Notes: generated by a model from the letters alone, not told the origin. A stretch of 64,000 nt of DNA from Candidatus Omnitrophota bacterium (GCA_003451585.1 DMEU01000002.1:1-64000); one strand, 5' to 3'; positions 32,782 through 41,587 are shown, counted from the stretch's first letter. A program made the numbers and translations.

Positions 32782-33270
32782 ATGGAAGACAAGACAGATA
32801 ACATTGAGCCTTCACTGCCTCAGCAGCAGACAGCCTTAAAGCCCCCGTTGCAGCCCATTGATATAAAGAGGACTGGACTGCCTACCTCTCTTATTATTGG
32901 CCTTGTTCTTGTGGGTTTTATCGGAGCAGGCCTTCTTTTTGCGGTTTTTTCAAGGCCGGGTCTTCAAAAAGAGGCGTCAAAACAGAAGCCTGATCAGGCC
33001 GCAGCTATACCGGCCCCTTCCGCCATCGTTGAGATAATACCAGAGCCTGATGCTAAAGCAACGGCCAAGAGTGCCGCAAAACAGGCAAGTCCTGTACCGG
33101 TATTGACATTGTCCGGCATACTTTTTGGCGAACAGGGCAGTTTAGCGCTTATAAACGGAAGAGTGGTGCGTGAAGGCGGTTTGATCGAAGGCGCCAGGCT
33201 CGATAAGGTATCTTCTGACAGGGTAGAGCTCAGTTTTGAAGGTAAAAAGATAATCCTTCGCTCTAAATGA
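32782..33270 (+). CDS. Type II secretion GspC/GspB-like protein
   Basis: A 162-aa bitopic protein: cytoplasmic N-tail, membrane helix (SLIIGLVLVGFIGAGLLFAVF), Ala/Lys-rich linker, then a small beta domain (LTLSGILFGEQGSLALINGR and GGLIEGARLDKVSSDRVELS) like that of GspC/GspB or PilP. It would link inner-membrane parts to the secretin. Related gspF lies at 13040-14239. Confidence 0.6.
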   Translation: MEDKTDNIEPSLPQQQTALKPPLQPIDIKRTGLPTSLIIGLVLVGFIGAGLLFAVFSRPGLQKEASKQKPDQAAAIPAPSAIVEIIPEPDAKATAKSAAKQASPVPVLTLSGILFGEQGSLALINGRVVREGGLIEGARLDKVSSDRVELSFEGKKIILRSK

Positions 33271-33273
33271 TCC

Positions 33274-34359
33274 TCAGTATAACCCTTCTATTACTTCTTT
33301 AAGCAGTCTTTCCGGGATATTTTCGACTATCTTCGTTTTTCCTATCGCTTCGAGCAGTACAAAACGATTTTTGCCGTGTGTGAATTTTTTGTCATGTTTG
33401 AGCGCGGAAAGGACATTATCCGGTCTTATGCCTTTTATTTTTGCGGGCAGCCCTATCGTGCGGATGATACCGGAGATCTCCGAGGCTATTTTTTCGTCTA
33501 ATAGGCCGAGCCTGCATGACAACCTGCATGCGGCCACTATCCCTATCGCCACCGCTTCGCCATGTGATATCTTGTAGTTGGAGGCTGCCTCTACGGCATG
33601 CCCGAAGGTATGGCCAAAATTGAGAATGATGCGTACGCCCCTTTTATCAAACTCATCAACAGCTACTATCGAGGCCTTGAGGCCGGCACATCTTAAAATA
33701 ACGGTATTTATTGCCTCAGGGTCGAGTGCCTTGATCTTGCGGAGATTTTTCCTGAAAAATTCAAATAGTTTGCTATCTTTGATCACCGCGTACTTTAAGG
33801 CCTCGGAAAGCCCTGCTCTTATCTGGCCGGCAGGCAGTGTTTTTAAGAGGCCAGTGTCGGCCAGCACAAAACGCGGCTGGTAAAAGGCCCCGACCAGGTT
33901 CTTGCCGAACGCCGTATCGACCGCCGTCTTTCCTCCTATGGAAGAATCTATCTGTGCCAATAGAGAGCAGGGTATCTGGATGTAAGGCACACCTCTTTTA
34001 TAAATTGCCGCTATAAAACCCGTTAAGTCCCCTACTACCCCACCGCCAAAGGCGGCTAAAAATATCTTTTTCTTTGTATCGAACTTTGTGATCTTTTCTA
34101 TCAGATCAAAGGCTATTCCAGCGCTCTTGCTTTTTTCTGAATCAGGTATTGTCAGGGCAAGGATGCCGGAGCAGCTTTTGCGCAGCAGTGCTTTAAGTCT
34201 TTCCCCGTATATCTTAGCCAGATTAGGCGTGGTGATAAGCACAACGTCTTGCCCTATGTCAGTTTTTTTGATCAAGCCCGGCAGTTCTTTGAGCGCACCG
34301 TTCCCGATGTAAACAAAATAGGGCATGCCCTTTACAGCGACTTTGATCTTTTTTATCAT
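33274..34359 (-). CDS. aroB: 3-dehydroquinate synthase
   Basis: Second step of the shikimate pathway (DAHP to 3-dehydroquinate), 361 aa. Motifs: GGGVVGDLTGFIAAIYKRG, QIPCSLLAQIDSSIGGKTAVD, then LNFGHTFGHAVEA with the metal-binding His. NAD and zinc are the usual cofactors. Its start overlaps the M50 protease gene by 4 bp. aroQ, the next enzyme of the pathway, is at 50723. Confidence 0.95.
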   Translation of the reverse strand: MIKKIKVAVKGMPYFVYIGNGALKELPGLIKKTDIGQDVVLITTPNLAKIYGERLKALLRKSCSGILALTIPDSEKSKSAGIAFDLIEKITKFDTKKKIFLAAFGGGVVGDLTGFIAAIYKRGVPYIQIPCSLLAQIDSSIGGKTAVDTAFGKNLVGAFYQPRFVLADTGLLKTLPAGQIRAGLSEALKYAVIKDSKLFEFFRKNLRKIKALDPEAINTVILRCAGLKASIVAVDEFDKRGVRIILNFGHTFGHAVEAASNYKISHGEAVAIGIVAACRLSCRLGLLDEKIASEISGIIRTIGLPAKIKGIRPDNVLSALKHDKKFTHGKNRFVLLEAIGKTKIVENIPERLLKEVIEGLY

Positions 34360-34961
34360 AGAGTTGTTATGAAGTGGATCACCACGGCCGCTACCGGCCA
34401 GACGAATTTTTCGAACAATCCCATGTATAATAGCGCGAATAAAATAATAAATCCATAGGGTTCTAAACGGGCCATCTGCATGGCCAGCGGAGCAGGCAGC
34501 AGCCCCATAAGGACCCTTGAGCCATCAAGGGGTGGTATAGGTATGAGGTTGAAAACGGCTAAAACGGAGTTTACGATTATTGAATATTGGAGCAGGGCCC
34601 CGGCGATCCCGAAGTCTTTGGCCCCAAGTTTTAAGAGGATAGATGCGGCTGCGGCGAACAAGAGATTGGCCAACGGCCCTGCTATGCCCACCCAGATCAT
34701 GTCTTTCTTCGGGTTTTTAAGGCTTGCAAAATTGATGGGGACTGGCTTTGCCCAGCCGAATAAGACAGGAGACCTCATTGCTATAAGCATTAGAGGTAAA
34801 AAGATGGTTCCGAAGGGATCGATATGGGCCAGGGGGTTTAAAGTCAGCCGGCCCATCCTTTGGGCGGTAGTATCTCCACGGCGGTAAGCCACAAAGGCAT
34901 GCGCAAATTCGTGGATAACGACCGCGGAAAAAAATACGGCCAGCGATAGGACTATGCCCAT
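34356..34961 (-). CDS. M50 site-2 protease-like membrane metalloprotease
   Basis: A 201-aa membrane protein with the zinc motif HEFAHAFVAYRRGD near the start and FNLIPIPPLDGSRVLMGLLP as the second M50 signature. About five membrane helices. Resembles the family of small S2P-like proteases next to core genes in many bacteria. Substrate unknown. Confidence 0.9.
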   Translation of the reverse strand: MGIVLSLAVFFSAVVIHEFAHAFVAYRRGDTTAQRMGRLTLNPLAHIDPFGTIFLPLMLIAMRSPVLFGWAKPVPINFASLKNPKKDMIWVGIAGPLANLLFAAAASILLKLGAKDFGIAGALLQYSIIVNSVLAVFNLIPIPPLDGSRVLMGLLPAPLAMQMARLEPYGFIILFALLYMGLFEKFVWPVAAVVIHFITTL

Positions 34962-35014
34962 GAGTTTTTTAAAGAGTTACAACCGAATAAGCACTACAGA
35001 AGACGCCGGTGATA

Positions 35015-35035
35015 CCCTGCGGTCTACCGCAAGGG
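35015..35035. terminator. Hairpin after small basic protein gene
   Basis: CCCTGCGGT (35015-35023) pairs with ACCGCAAGGG (35026-35035) with one bulged base. It lies just beyond the small basic protein stop. No U tract follows on either strand, so termination is possible but not certain. Confidence 0.4.
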
Positions 35036-35036
35036 C

Positions 35037-35297
35037 TTATTTCTTTGGAGCGGCTTTGGCTTTCTTGTCGGCTGCGGGAGCTGCTGCGGCTGCGGCGCCT
35101 GCTTCTGCGGGTTTCTCGCCGGCCTTCTCCTTCTTTAACTTGATGCGCAAAGCTTTGATCTTGGGCAGGCCAAAAACCTTTGTGTCGTCTTTCCAGAGGC
35201 CTTTTGTCACCATGTGTTTTATGCGCTCTGTCCTTTTTAAGACGGATTTTTGTTGTTTGCCTTTGACAGCTGCTCCTAATGATGGATGGATAGACAT
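35037..35297 (-). CDS. Small basic protein (Verrucomicrobia/Chlamydiae type)
   Basis: An 86-aa protein beginning SIHPSLGAAVKGKQQKSVLK and continuing RTERIKHMVTKGLWKDD, with a basic body and an alanine/lysine-rich tail. This is the pattern of the small basic protein family known from Verrucomicrobia, Chlamydiae and relatives, thought to be ribosome-associated. It is a useful hint that the genome belongs to the PVC group. Confidence 0.85.
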   Translation of the reverse strand: MSIHPSLGAAVKGKQQKSVLKRTERIKHMVTKGLWKDDTKVFGLPKIKALRIKLKKEKAGEKPAEAGAAAAAAPAADKKAKAAPKK

Positions 35298-35298
35298 A

Positions 35299-35919
35299 TC
35301 AGATCTTTCTTATGAAACAGTCTGAGTACGATTTCTTTAGTTCCTTCAGACTTTGTTGCGCTTCTTCCCTTTTGGCGAAGTTGCCCGCCAGGACGACTGT
35401 ATAATTACCGGATGATCTCGTAAAGGAAGAAATGCCTTTTTTAGTTAATGTTTCGGCCAGGCTTTTGGCCGCTGATTCCGACTTGACTGAGGCTACCTGT
35501 ATCGCGAAGTTCCCTGCCGGTGCCGAAAAGACCTGCGGTTCGGCAGCCGTATTTTGGGCCGCATTATCCGCGGCCTGCGCGCCTGCCGCGTCAGCAGTGA
35601 TGGCGGTTTTTTCTTGAGCAGTAGTAACAGGTTTTGTTTCGCTTGCTTCTTGTGCCGCAAGCGTAACCGGGCCCAGCCCTGCTTCAGGGCTGTTTTTTGC
35701 GACGAGCTTTCCTTTTTCAACTCCGAGGGCAAAACTGGCCACCAGGAGCATGACCGCACAGATAAAAATAATGATAACGCTCTGGTGCGAAAAAACTACG
35801 TTGATCTGCGTTCCCTCACCGGGCGTTTCGCTCTGGACACCGGACAGGTATGAAAAGTTAGTTTTTTCTTTTGGGAACACTTCAAATTCTATCTGCTGAT
35901 TTTTTGAAGCATTATTCAT
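35299..35919 (-). CDS. SPOR domain membrane protein
   Basis: A 206-aa protein: cytoplasmic N-tail, one membrane helix (VIIIFICAVMLLVASFALG), an Ala/Thr/Glu-rich linker and a C-terminal SPOR domain (NFAIQVASVKSESAAKSLAE, NYTVVLAGNFAKREEAQQS). SPOR domains bind denuded glycan strands at division sites, so a role in septation is likely. One base from the small basic protein gene. Confidence 0.85.
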   Translation of the reverse strand: MNNASKNQQIEFEVFPKEKTNFSYLSGVQSETPGEGTQINVVFSHQSVIIIFICAVMLLVASFALGVEKGKLVAKNSPEAGLGPVTLAAQEASETKPVTTAQEKTAITADAAGAQAADNAAQNTAAEPQVFSAPAGNFAIQVASVKSESAAKSLAETLTKKGISSFTRSSGNYTVVLAGNFAKREEAQQSLKELKKSYSDCFIRKI

Positions 35920-35937
35920 AGCACCCTATTATAGTTT

Positions 35938-37008
35938 TTAGTGGGTCAAATTCAAGTATTTTTTTAACTTTTTGTTATGCGAGATCTTGACGAGGCTTTT
36001 GACTATAGCTGGATCGAACTGCGTCCCGCTGTACTTCTTGATCTCTTCTAAGGCATCGTCCACGCTCACCCTCTCTTTATACGGCCTTCCGTATACCATC
36101 GCATCAAAGGCGTCGGCTACCGACATAAGGCGGGCGCCGATCGGGATCTTGTTCTTCTTAAGCTTGGAAGGATAACCCGTGCCGTCATATTTTTCATGGT
36201 GGTGAAGGATGATCGGCACAACGGGTTTTAATATCTGCAGGTGTTTTATGATCTCCGCGCTCTTTACCGGGTGCCGTTTGATTATGTCGTATTCCTCCCC
36301 TGTCAACCCGGAAGCCTTGGTAAGTATTTCAGTCGGGATATTGACCTTGCCGGCATCGTGCAGCATGCTCGCGTATTTCAGGCTGTCTATATCTTTTTTG
36401 TTCAATCTGAGCTCTTCGCCTAACGCGCGGACGAGCCTGGAAAAGTACGGCGTGTGAGCGTATGCCGGCGGCACCTTCGAATCAAGTACCGTTACCAGGG
36501 ATTTGATGGTCCCCATTATCATTTTTTCCTGTTCCGAATATAACTGTATATTTTTTATGGCCATGACTATCTGGCCGCAGATGGTCATAAGATTTTCCAG
36601 ATCAAGATAGTCGAATGAACCTTCTTTCCTGCAGGTTTTTTTGTCACGGCAGATGAGGATGAACCCGATAATATCGTCTCCTATGAGCGGGGCTGAAAGG
36701 AAACAGTCCTTTTTGATGGCGGCACTCTTGGTGACGATGCGGTTCTCCAGGATATTTTTGATCTTGGTCTTTTTCATGGTGAAGGTGCGCTTGTTATTGG
36801 AGATAGACGATCGGATCGAGACGCGCGTTTTAGAATTATCCAGTATGGCCAATGTGCACTTGTTCGCCTTGAATATCTGGGAGAGAAGTTTTGTCAGTCT
36901 CGATGACAGGTCCGCCAGGTCATAGGTAGTATTGATGAGCCTGTAGACCGAATGCAGGGCCGATAAAAGAGATTTATACTTTTTTGTAGGGGTTGAATAA
37001 TTTCTCAT
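35938..37008 (-). CDS. GAF-HD-GYP phosphodiesterase
   Basis: About 356 aa. An N-terminal GAF-like domain (about 20-165) is followed by an HD-GYP domain (about 175-340) with HDAGKVNIPTEIL, the HHEKYDGTGYP motif and ADAFDAMVYGRPY. It should degrade c-di-GMP and so oppose the GGDEF protein at 27250. The start at 37008 is chosen; 37023 is also in frame. It overlaps the dgt gene end by 35 bp. Confidence 0.9.
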   Translation of the reverse strand: MRNYSTPTKKYKSLLSALHSVYRLINTTYDLADLSSRLTKLLSQIFKANKCTLAILDNSKTRVSIRSSISNNKRTFTMKKTKIKNILENRIVTKSAAIKKDCFLSAPLIGDDIIGFILICRDKKTCRKEGSFDYLDLENLMTICGQIVMAIKNIQLYSEQEKMIMGTIKSLVTVLDSKVPPAYAHTPYFSRLVRALGEELRLNKKDIDSLKYASMLHDAGKVNIPTEILTKASGLTGEEYDIIKRHPVKSAEIIKHLQILKPVVPIILHHHEKYDGTGYPSKLKKNKIPIGARLMSVADAFDAMVYGRPYKERVSVDDALEEIKKYSGTQFDPAIVKSLVKISHNKKLKKYLNLTH

Positions 37009-38119
37009 ATTCATCCAGCGCATACCTGTCTGTCATGCTTGCGATGTAATCGCAGACGACATTGTATTTATCGCAGCTCTCGCTGATCTTGCCTTGGAGT
37101 TCTTCGGGTAACATTGACGTATTGTCTATGTAGGCGCAGAATAATTTGCGGATGAACCGTCTGGCCTTGTCCGACATGCGGTTTACCCTGTAGTGCCTGT
37201 AAAGGCCGGTCTGCAGGAATTCCCGCAGCGGCTTTCTCTTTTCCTTGAGTCCGTCGCTGAAATCGATCAGGCGTGTGGAAAATTGCCTGACGTCGGCTAT
37301 GCTCGATATATTATTTTTTTCCAGCCTTGCCCTGGACTCAGTGATGCAATCGTCTACAAGGATCGCGATAAGTCTCCTGATGATCTGGTATCTTTTTTTT
37401 GGGTTCCCGATCCCGGGGTGCCTGCCTTCTATTTCTTTTCCGGCCTCATGCCAAAAACTTATTTTTTCAAGGCAATTTTCCTGGATGAGCCCCGAGGCCA
37501 AGCCGTCATCCAAGTCATGATTATCATATGCTATTTCGTCGGCAATGTCAACTATCTGGGCCTCCAGCGTAGGCATTGAATTTGGTTCTAGTTCCTGCGG
37601 GACCTTTGCCTTGTCATATTCGGTCCTGTGCTTTACTATGCCCTCCCTGGTCTCCCAACTGAGGTTTAATCCCGGAAAATCAGGGTATCTTTCTTCGAGC
37701 TCGTCCACTATTTTTAGCGTGTGGAGATTGTGTTCGAACCCTCCGTGGCCGGCCATAAGCTCGTTTAAGATCTCTTCTCCTGCGTGGCCGAAAGGCGTGT
37801 GGCCCAGGTCATGTGCCAAAGAAAGCGCCTCGGCCAATTCCTCATTGAGCCGCAAGGCCTTGGCGATGGTGCGGGCGATCTGTGAGACTTCTAAAGAGTG
37901 TGTCAGGCGGGTACGGTAGTAATCGCCTTCGTGGTTGACGAATACCTGTGTCTTGTATTCAAGGCGCCTGAAGGCAGCGCTATGGATTATGCGGTCCCTG
38001 TCCCTCTGGTAAAGGCTGCGGTAAGGGTGTTCCTCTTCACGGTATTTACGGCCGCGGGAATTACCCGATTTCATGGCATAGGGCGCAAGCAGGCTATTTT
38101 CCAGTTCGTTTAAGGCCAT
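36974..38119 (-). CDS. dgt: Deoxyguanosinetriphosphate triphosphohydrolase-like protein
   Basis: A 381-aa HD-domain dNTPase of the short Dgt type that removes triphosphate from dGTP or other dNTPs. Motifs: HSLEVSQIARTIAK, SLAHDLGHTPFGHAGEEIL and ADEIAYDNHDLDDGL. Overlaps the HIT gene by 26 bp. The EYKTQVFVNHEGDYYRTRLTHS region is standard. Confidence 0.9.
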   Translation of the reverse strand: MALNELENSLLAPYAMKSGNSRGRKYREEEHPYRSLYQRDRDRIIHSAAFRRLEYKTQVFVNHEGDYYRTRLTHSLEVSQIARTIAKALRLNEELAEALSLAHDLGHTPFGHAGEEILNELMAGHGGFEHNLHTLKIVDELEERYPDFPGLNLSWETREGIVKHRTEYDKAKVPQELEPNSMPTLEAQIVDIADEIAYDNHDLDDGLASGLIQENCLEKISFWHEAGKEIEGRHPGIGNPKKRYQIIRRLIAILVDDCITESRARLEKNNISSIADVRQFSTRLIDFSDGLKEKRKPLREFLQTGLYRHYRVNRMSDKARRFIRKLFCAYIDNTSMLPEELQGKISESCDKYNVVCDYIASMTDRYALDEYEKLFNPYKKV

Positions 38120-38600
38120 CGTTTTTCTTCTTTAGCGTAGCATAAAGTTCGTGAAGGGATTGAGAGATGATCTTAGTGTTAAAGATGGCCGGCATGAAAT
38201 TCGTGTCGCCTTGCCAGCGCGGTACCAGATGTATATGGAGGTGATGCTCGATGCCGGCGCCGCCAACGCGGCCGATATTTATGCCTATATTATAGCCCTC
38301 CGGTTTTAGTGTCTGCTCAAGGAGCCGTTTCGCTTTATTCAGGCAATTTATCAGGTCTGCCGTCTCGGCGCTATCGAGTTGTCCTAACTCCCGGACGTGC
38401 TTTTGCGGCGCTATCATTATGTGGCCGTTATTGTATGGATAAATATTCAGTATCGCAAGCGAACTTTTAGAGCGAAAGACCACAAAATTTTTTTCATCCT
38501 TGCCGGACTCAAATGCCTTGCAGAAAAGGCAGCCCTTTTCCTTTTTAAATTTTTTTATGTATGCTATCCTCCATGGGGCCCAGAGCCTTTTATGGTTCAT
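38094..38600 (-). CDS. HIT family nucleotide hydrolase
   Basis: A 168-aa histidine-triad protein: HHLHIHLVPRW is the HxHxH motif. The CLFCKAFESGKDEKNFVVFR start and RVGGAGIEHHLH are typical of the bacterial Ap4A-phosphorylase/FHIT-like branch. It may hydrolyse dinucleoside polyphosphates or AMP-linked compounds. ATGA overlap with the phosphodiesterase gene. Confidence 0.88.
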   Translation of the reverse strand: MNHKRLWAPWRIAYIKKFKKEKGCLFCKAFESGKDEKNFVVFRSKSSLAILNIYPYNNGHIMIAPQKHVRELGQLDSAETADLINCLNKAKRLLEQTLKPEGYNIGINIGRVGGAGIEHHLHIHLVPRWQGDTNFMPAIFNTKIISQSLHELYATLKKKNDGLKRTGK

Positions 38601-39079
38601 AGTTTTACGATCCTGGCATCGATCTCGGAATTAAGTTCTATTATGCCATACGAGTTTACGTGCGTGAAGATCTTGTCCGTAGGGCTGCCCGGGTTAAAAA
38701 ATACGGTCTTGCCGACCTTCTCGCATAGTGGCTGGTGCGTATGGCCGAATATCACAAGGTCGTAGGTCTTATCGAAGCTCTTTTTTATCAGGTCAAAGAC
38801 CCCCTCTGCCCGGCCGAAGCCGTGCATAAGGCCTATCTTGTATTTAGAAAGCTTGAAAGTTTCTTTTTCTTTGAGGTAGTCCCTTAAGAGGGCCGAGTCA
38901 AGATTGCCCAATACCGCCTTCAAGGGCTTCAGGTTTTTTAGTTTCTTGTAGTATTCTACCGATGTGAAATCCCCGGCGTGGATTATAAGGTCGACTTTTT
39001 TGAATTCTTTTAGTACCGCAGCCGGCAGTTCGTCGTAGCGGTCCGGGATGTGTGTGTCTGCTATTACGCCTAAGCGCAT
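38597..39079 (-). CDS. YfcE/MJ0936-like metallophosphoesterase
   Basis: About 160 aa. Metal-site motifs: IADTHIPDRYDELP, IHAGDFTSVEYY, LGNLDSALLR, LMHGFGRA and FGHTHQP. Small calcineurin-like phosphodiesterase. The start at 39079 is preferred because the conserved sequence MRLGVIADTH begins there; it overlaps the AAA ATPase gene end by 10 bp. Substrate unknown. Confidence 0.88.
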   Translation of the reverse strand: MRLGVIADTHIPDRYDELPAAVLKEFKKVDLIIHAGDFTSVEYYKKLKNLKPLKAVLGNLDSALLRDYLKEKETFKLSKYKIGLMHGFGRAEGVFDLIKKSFDKTYDLVIFGHTHQPLCEKVGKTVFFNPGSPTDKIFTHVNSYGIIELNSEIDARIVKL

Positions 39080-40704
39080 TTTATGATTCTGGGTTTTCCG
39101 TAGATGTCCATTAAGCTGTTGATATTGGCGATATCCCATGTAAGTATTTGTGATTCCTTTGCGAGCAGCCTGGCGTTGCGTTCTATACCGCCGAGGCAGA
39201 TGATGAGCTTGTTGACCGTTTTGCCGTGCTTGAATCTCTTGATGGACTGCAAGAATTCGTTAACGTCCTTTTCGTCTATGCCGTCTTCTTTTATTGCGGC
39301 AAGCCACAGGCTGTCCTGTGACTTGGCGAAGAGGCCTATCTTTAAGTCCGTATTTTCGAACCGGATGATCTTTAATTCCTTGAACGTGGAAAGCTGGAAC
39401 CTTTTCTTGTCTATCTGCAGGGTGTCACCCTCGAATAGATTGAATAGGTCGAACATCCTGTCGGCGACATCTTTCCTGGAGGCCTTTATGAATTCTTCTA
39501 TCTCGGCCGCTATGCTGTTTTTAAAGTTCGATGACTGCTCGCAATGGTCCGGGTCAAGGGCGTTCAATTTTTCGACCAGGACGAACTTCAGCCAGAAAGA
39601 CATGAGCCTGTCATTGAGCTGATAGAAGGAGCCGTTTTTGGAGATAATGTTTAATTCAGTGAGTTTTTTGAGTTTCTGGTTTAGCTCCGCCCTCTGCCTT
39701 CTGAAGAATGAGGCCAGGTCTTTTATCCTGTTCTTTCCGGTAGCTATAGCCCCCAGGAGATAAATATATTCGTTTTTATTCCTGTTCGTAGTCAGTTGCG
39801 AGAGGGAATTCGTGAACTTTTGGTTTAATATCCCCCAGTCGTTAAAGAGGATGCGTTCAAGTGAGGCGGCGATCATATCTTTGTCTATGGCGGTTTTTTT
39901 AAGGCTGAGGCAGGCGGAGACGGCCTCGTCGCAGATCGTCTTTAAATAGAACGGATGGCCGCCGGTGAAGTGTATAAGAAAAGATGTTATCTCCGAAGCG
40001 ATCTGGATGTCGTTTAAGCGGCACCTGATGAGTTCCGAGCTTTGCGCCGGGTTTAGCATACCGAGCTCAAGGGTCTCGAAGTTCCCGAAAAGCAGGGTAA
40101 GTTCGTTGGCCAGTATGTCCTTGGCCTCATGTTTTGCGGAACTCGAAAAGATAAAAAGAGTGTTTTTGTGGAACATTATCTTTTTACCGAGCTCCTGCCA
40201 GATGTTCTTGGGGCCGAATTGTTTTAAGTGATGGAATTCGTCGAAGATGATAACACAGTGTTTTTGCGTCTCTTCCGCGAAGTTTTCTATAATGGCGAAT
40301 AATTCCTTGAAGAGTGCTTCCGGCTTGTCTTTGTCGATATGCGCCAGGAAGAGCTCGATCTGAGGCGCTGTCTTAGGCAGGGCTTCTTTGGCTCTTTTTA
40401 CCAGCATTTCAAGATTTTCGCGTGAGGAGAGGAGCTGGGTTTTTTTAAGGAAATTATAAAGCAGGCTGTTTAAGCACCTTTTAAGGAAGAGAGAGAATTC
40501 GAAAGGCACTATATCACAGTAGACCGGGATGAGCTTTTCATCATTAAGCTCGTTTAACAGGGATTTTAAAAGCGTGGTCTTGCCGCATAGTTCTTCGCCT
40601 AAGATGGCTATATTCTGCCTGTATCCGTCCTTAAAATCAGAGACGCGTTTTTTAAGGGATTCAAAGATTTCTTTGCGCAGATTACAGAAAATAGCCTGTT
40701 CCAT
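39070..40704 (-). CDS. AAA ATPase (COG1672-like)
   Basis: A 544-aa STAND-type ATPase. Walker A is GEELCGKTTLLKS, Walker B HCVIIFDEFHHLK. A winged-helix region (LTTNRNKNEYIYLLGAIATG, LKKLTELNIISKN) follows, and a C-terminal part (about 440-540) with LWLAAIKEDGIDEKDVNEFL and IICLGGIERNARLLAKES looks like the nuclease-like DUF234 tail of this family. Such genes are common, often of unknown function and sometimes linked to defence. Confidence 0.7.
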   Translation of the reverse strand: MEQAIFCNLRKEIFESLKKRVSDFKDGYRQNIAILGEELCGKTTLLKSLLNELNDEKLIPVYCDIVPFEFSLFLKRCLNSLLYNFLKKTQLLSSRENLEMLVKRAKEALPKTAPQIELFLAHIDKDKPEALFKELFAIIENFAEETQKHCVIIFDEFHHLKQFGPKNIWQELGKKIMFHKNTLFIFSSSAKHEAKDILANELTLLFGNFETLELGMLNPAQSSELIRCRLNDIQIASEITSFLIHFTGGHPFYLKTICDEAVSACLSLKKTAIDKDMIAASLERILFNDWGILNQKFTNSLSQLTTNRNKNEYIYLLGAIATGKNRIKDLASFFRRQRAELNQKLKKLTELNIISKNGSFYQLNDRLMSFWLKFVLVEKLNALDPDHCEQSSNFKNSIAAEIEEFIKASRKDVADRMFDLFNLFEGDTLQIDKKRFQLSTFKELKIIRFENTDLKIGLFAKSQDSLWLAAIKEDGIDEKDVNEFLQSIKRFKHGKTVNKLIICLGGIERNARLLAKESQILTWDIANINSLMDIYGKPRIIKCA

Positions 40705-40720
40705 ACAAATACCTTTTATA

Positions 40721-41401
40721 TCAGTTCAGATAGTATAACGGGTTCTGAGGCTTGTTTTTCCTTCTGATCTCAAAATGCAGGTTGCTTCCATCCTGCCTCG
40801 GAGTCTGCCCTGCTTTTGCTATCGTCATGCCTTGTTTGACGGTGTCGCCCGTCTTTACCGCTACAGAAGAGTTGCCGCAATAAACGGTGGATACCCCTTC
40901 ACGGTGTTCGATAATGATCGTCTTTCCATAGCCCACAAGGCTGCCTGCGAAAGCCACCTTTCCATCATGGCTTGCTAAAACATCCTGGCCGAGGCCTATG
41001 GCGATGTCTATGCCTTTATTTGAGACACCGTTCAACTTTTGTTTGAATTCGCAGGTTATCTTTCCTTTTGCCGGCCAGATGAAATCGTGGTTGTCTTTGG
41101 GTGCAGGATTGCCTTTGGCCAAGGCAGGATATGACTTTGATCCTGGGATGATTATGGTCTGTCCTGTTGTGATCGTAGCTGATTCGTGTATGCGGTTGAC
41201 GCGGACCACTTCCTCTAAGTCCGCGTTATACATTTTACAGATGCGCCATAGCGTTTGGCCATTCTGGACAACGTGGCTTATACTCTCTTTTGGGGTAAGT
41301 GCTGCTGTTGTAACAGGGGTTGCCTTTGAAGAAGGTTGATCGATGGTGGCGCACGCAGGCAAAGACAGGGTTAATAACAACACAAGCAGTTTATAAGGCA
41401 T
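40721..41401 (-). CDS. NlpD-like lipoprotein with LysM and degenerate LytM domain
   Basis: A 226-aa lipoprotein (lipobox LPAC). A LysM domain (about 44-90: HVVQNGQTLWRICKMYNADL) and an M23/LytM domain (about 115-225) are clear. The catalytic histidines look lost: NKGID replaces HxGxD, NLHFE replaces HLHFE and YCGNS replaces YAHLS. That is the state of amidase activators such as NlpD and EnvC, so regulation of septal amidases is inferred rather than hydrolysis. Confidence 0.85.
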   Translation of the reverse strand: MPYKLLVLLLTLSLPACATIDQPSSKATPVTTAALTPKESISHVVQNGQTLWRICKMYNADLEEVVRVNRIHESATITTGQTIIIPGSKSYPALAKGNPAPKDNHDFIWPAKGKITCEFKQKLNGVSNKGIDIAIGLGQDVLASHDGKVAFAGSLVGYGKTIIIEHREGVSTVYCGNSSVAVKTGDTVKQGMTIAKAGQTPRQDGSNLHFEIRRKNKPQNPLYYLN

Positions 41402-41403
41402 TA

Positions 41404-41458
41404 TCGGCTTCGATTCCCATCTTGATAGATCACTACTTCAGAGCGAGCGATGGGAATC
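41404..41458. repeat. tRNA-Gly 3'-end duplication, copy 1
   Basis: 55-bp direct repeat, identical to 41533-41587, offset 129 bp. It contains the last 17 bases of the tRNA-Gly gene plus 36-38 bp of its 3' flank. This copy lies three bases from the NlpD-like start codon. Confidence 0.8.
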
Positions 41459-41472
41459 CTCCTCCCCCGTTG

Positions 41473-41492
41473 CGACATTCGTCGCAACTCCG
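41473..41492. repeat. Hairpin in duplicated segment
   Basis: GTTGCGAC...GTCGCAAC inverted repeat within the 74-bp spacer that separates the two 55-bp copies. Confidence 0.5.
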
Positions 41493-41532
41493 CCGTAGCC
41501 GGCCGGTCTCGCTTGAACCGGTGGCGCTCGAC

Positions 41533-41587
41533 TCGGCTTCGATTCCCATCTTGATAGATCACTACTTCAGAGCGAGCGATGGGAATC
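41533..41587. repeat. tRNA-Gly 3'-end duplication, copy 2 (native)
   Basis: The native copy: its right part is the 3' end of the tRNA-Gly gene. Within it, TTCGATTCCCATC (41538-41550) and GATGGGAATCGAA (41578-41590) are exact 13-bp inverted repeats, so the tRNA T-arm sequence is mirrored 30 bp away. Confidence 0.8.

Noticed and set aside
38500..40704. AAA ATPase with phosphodiesterase and HIT genes as a defence operon
   Set aside because: The HIT and YfcE-like genes are ordinary housekeeping types and the overlaps look like normal operon packing. The ATPase alone is not enough to claim defence.
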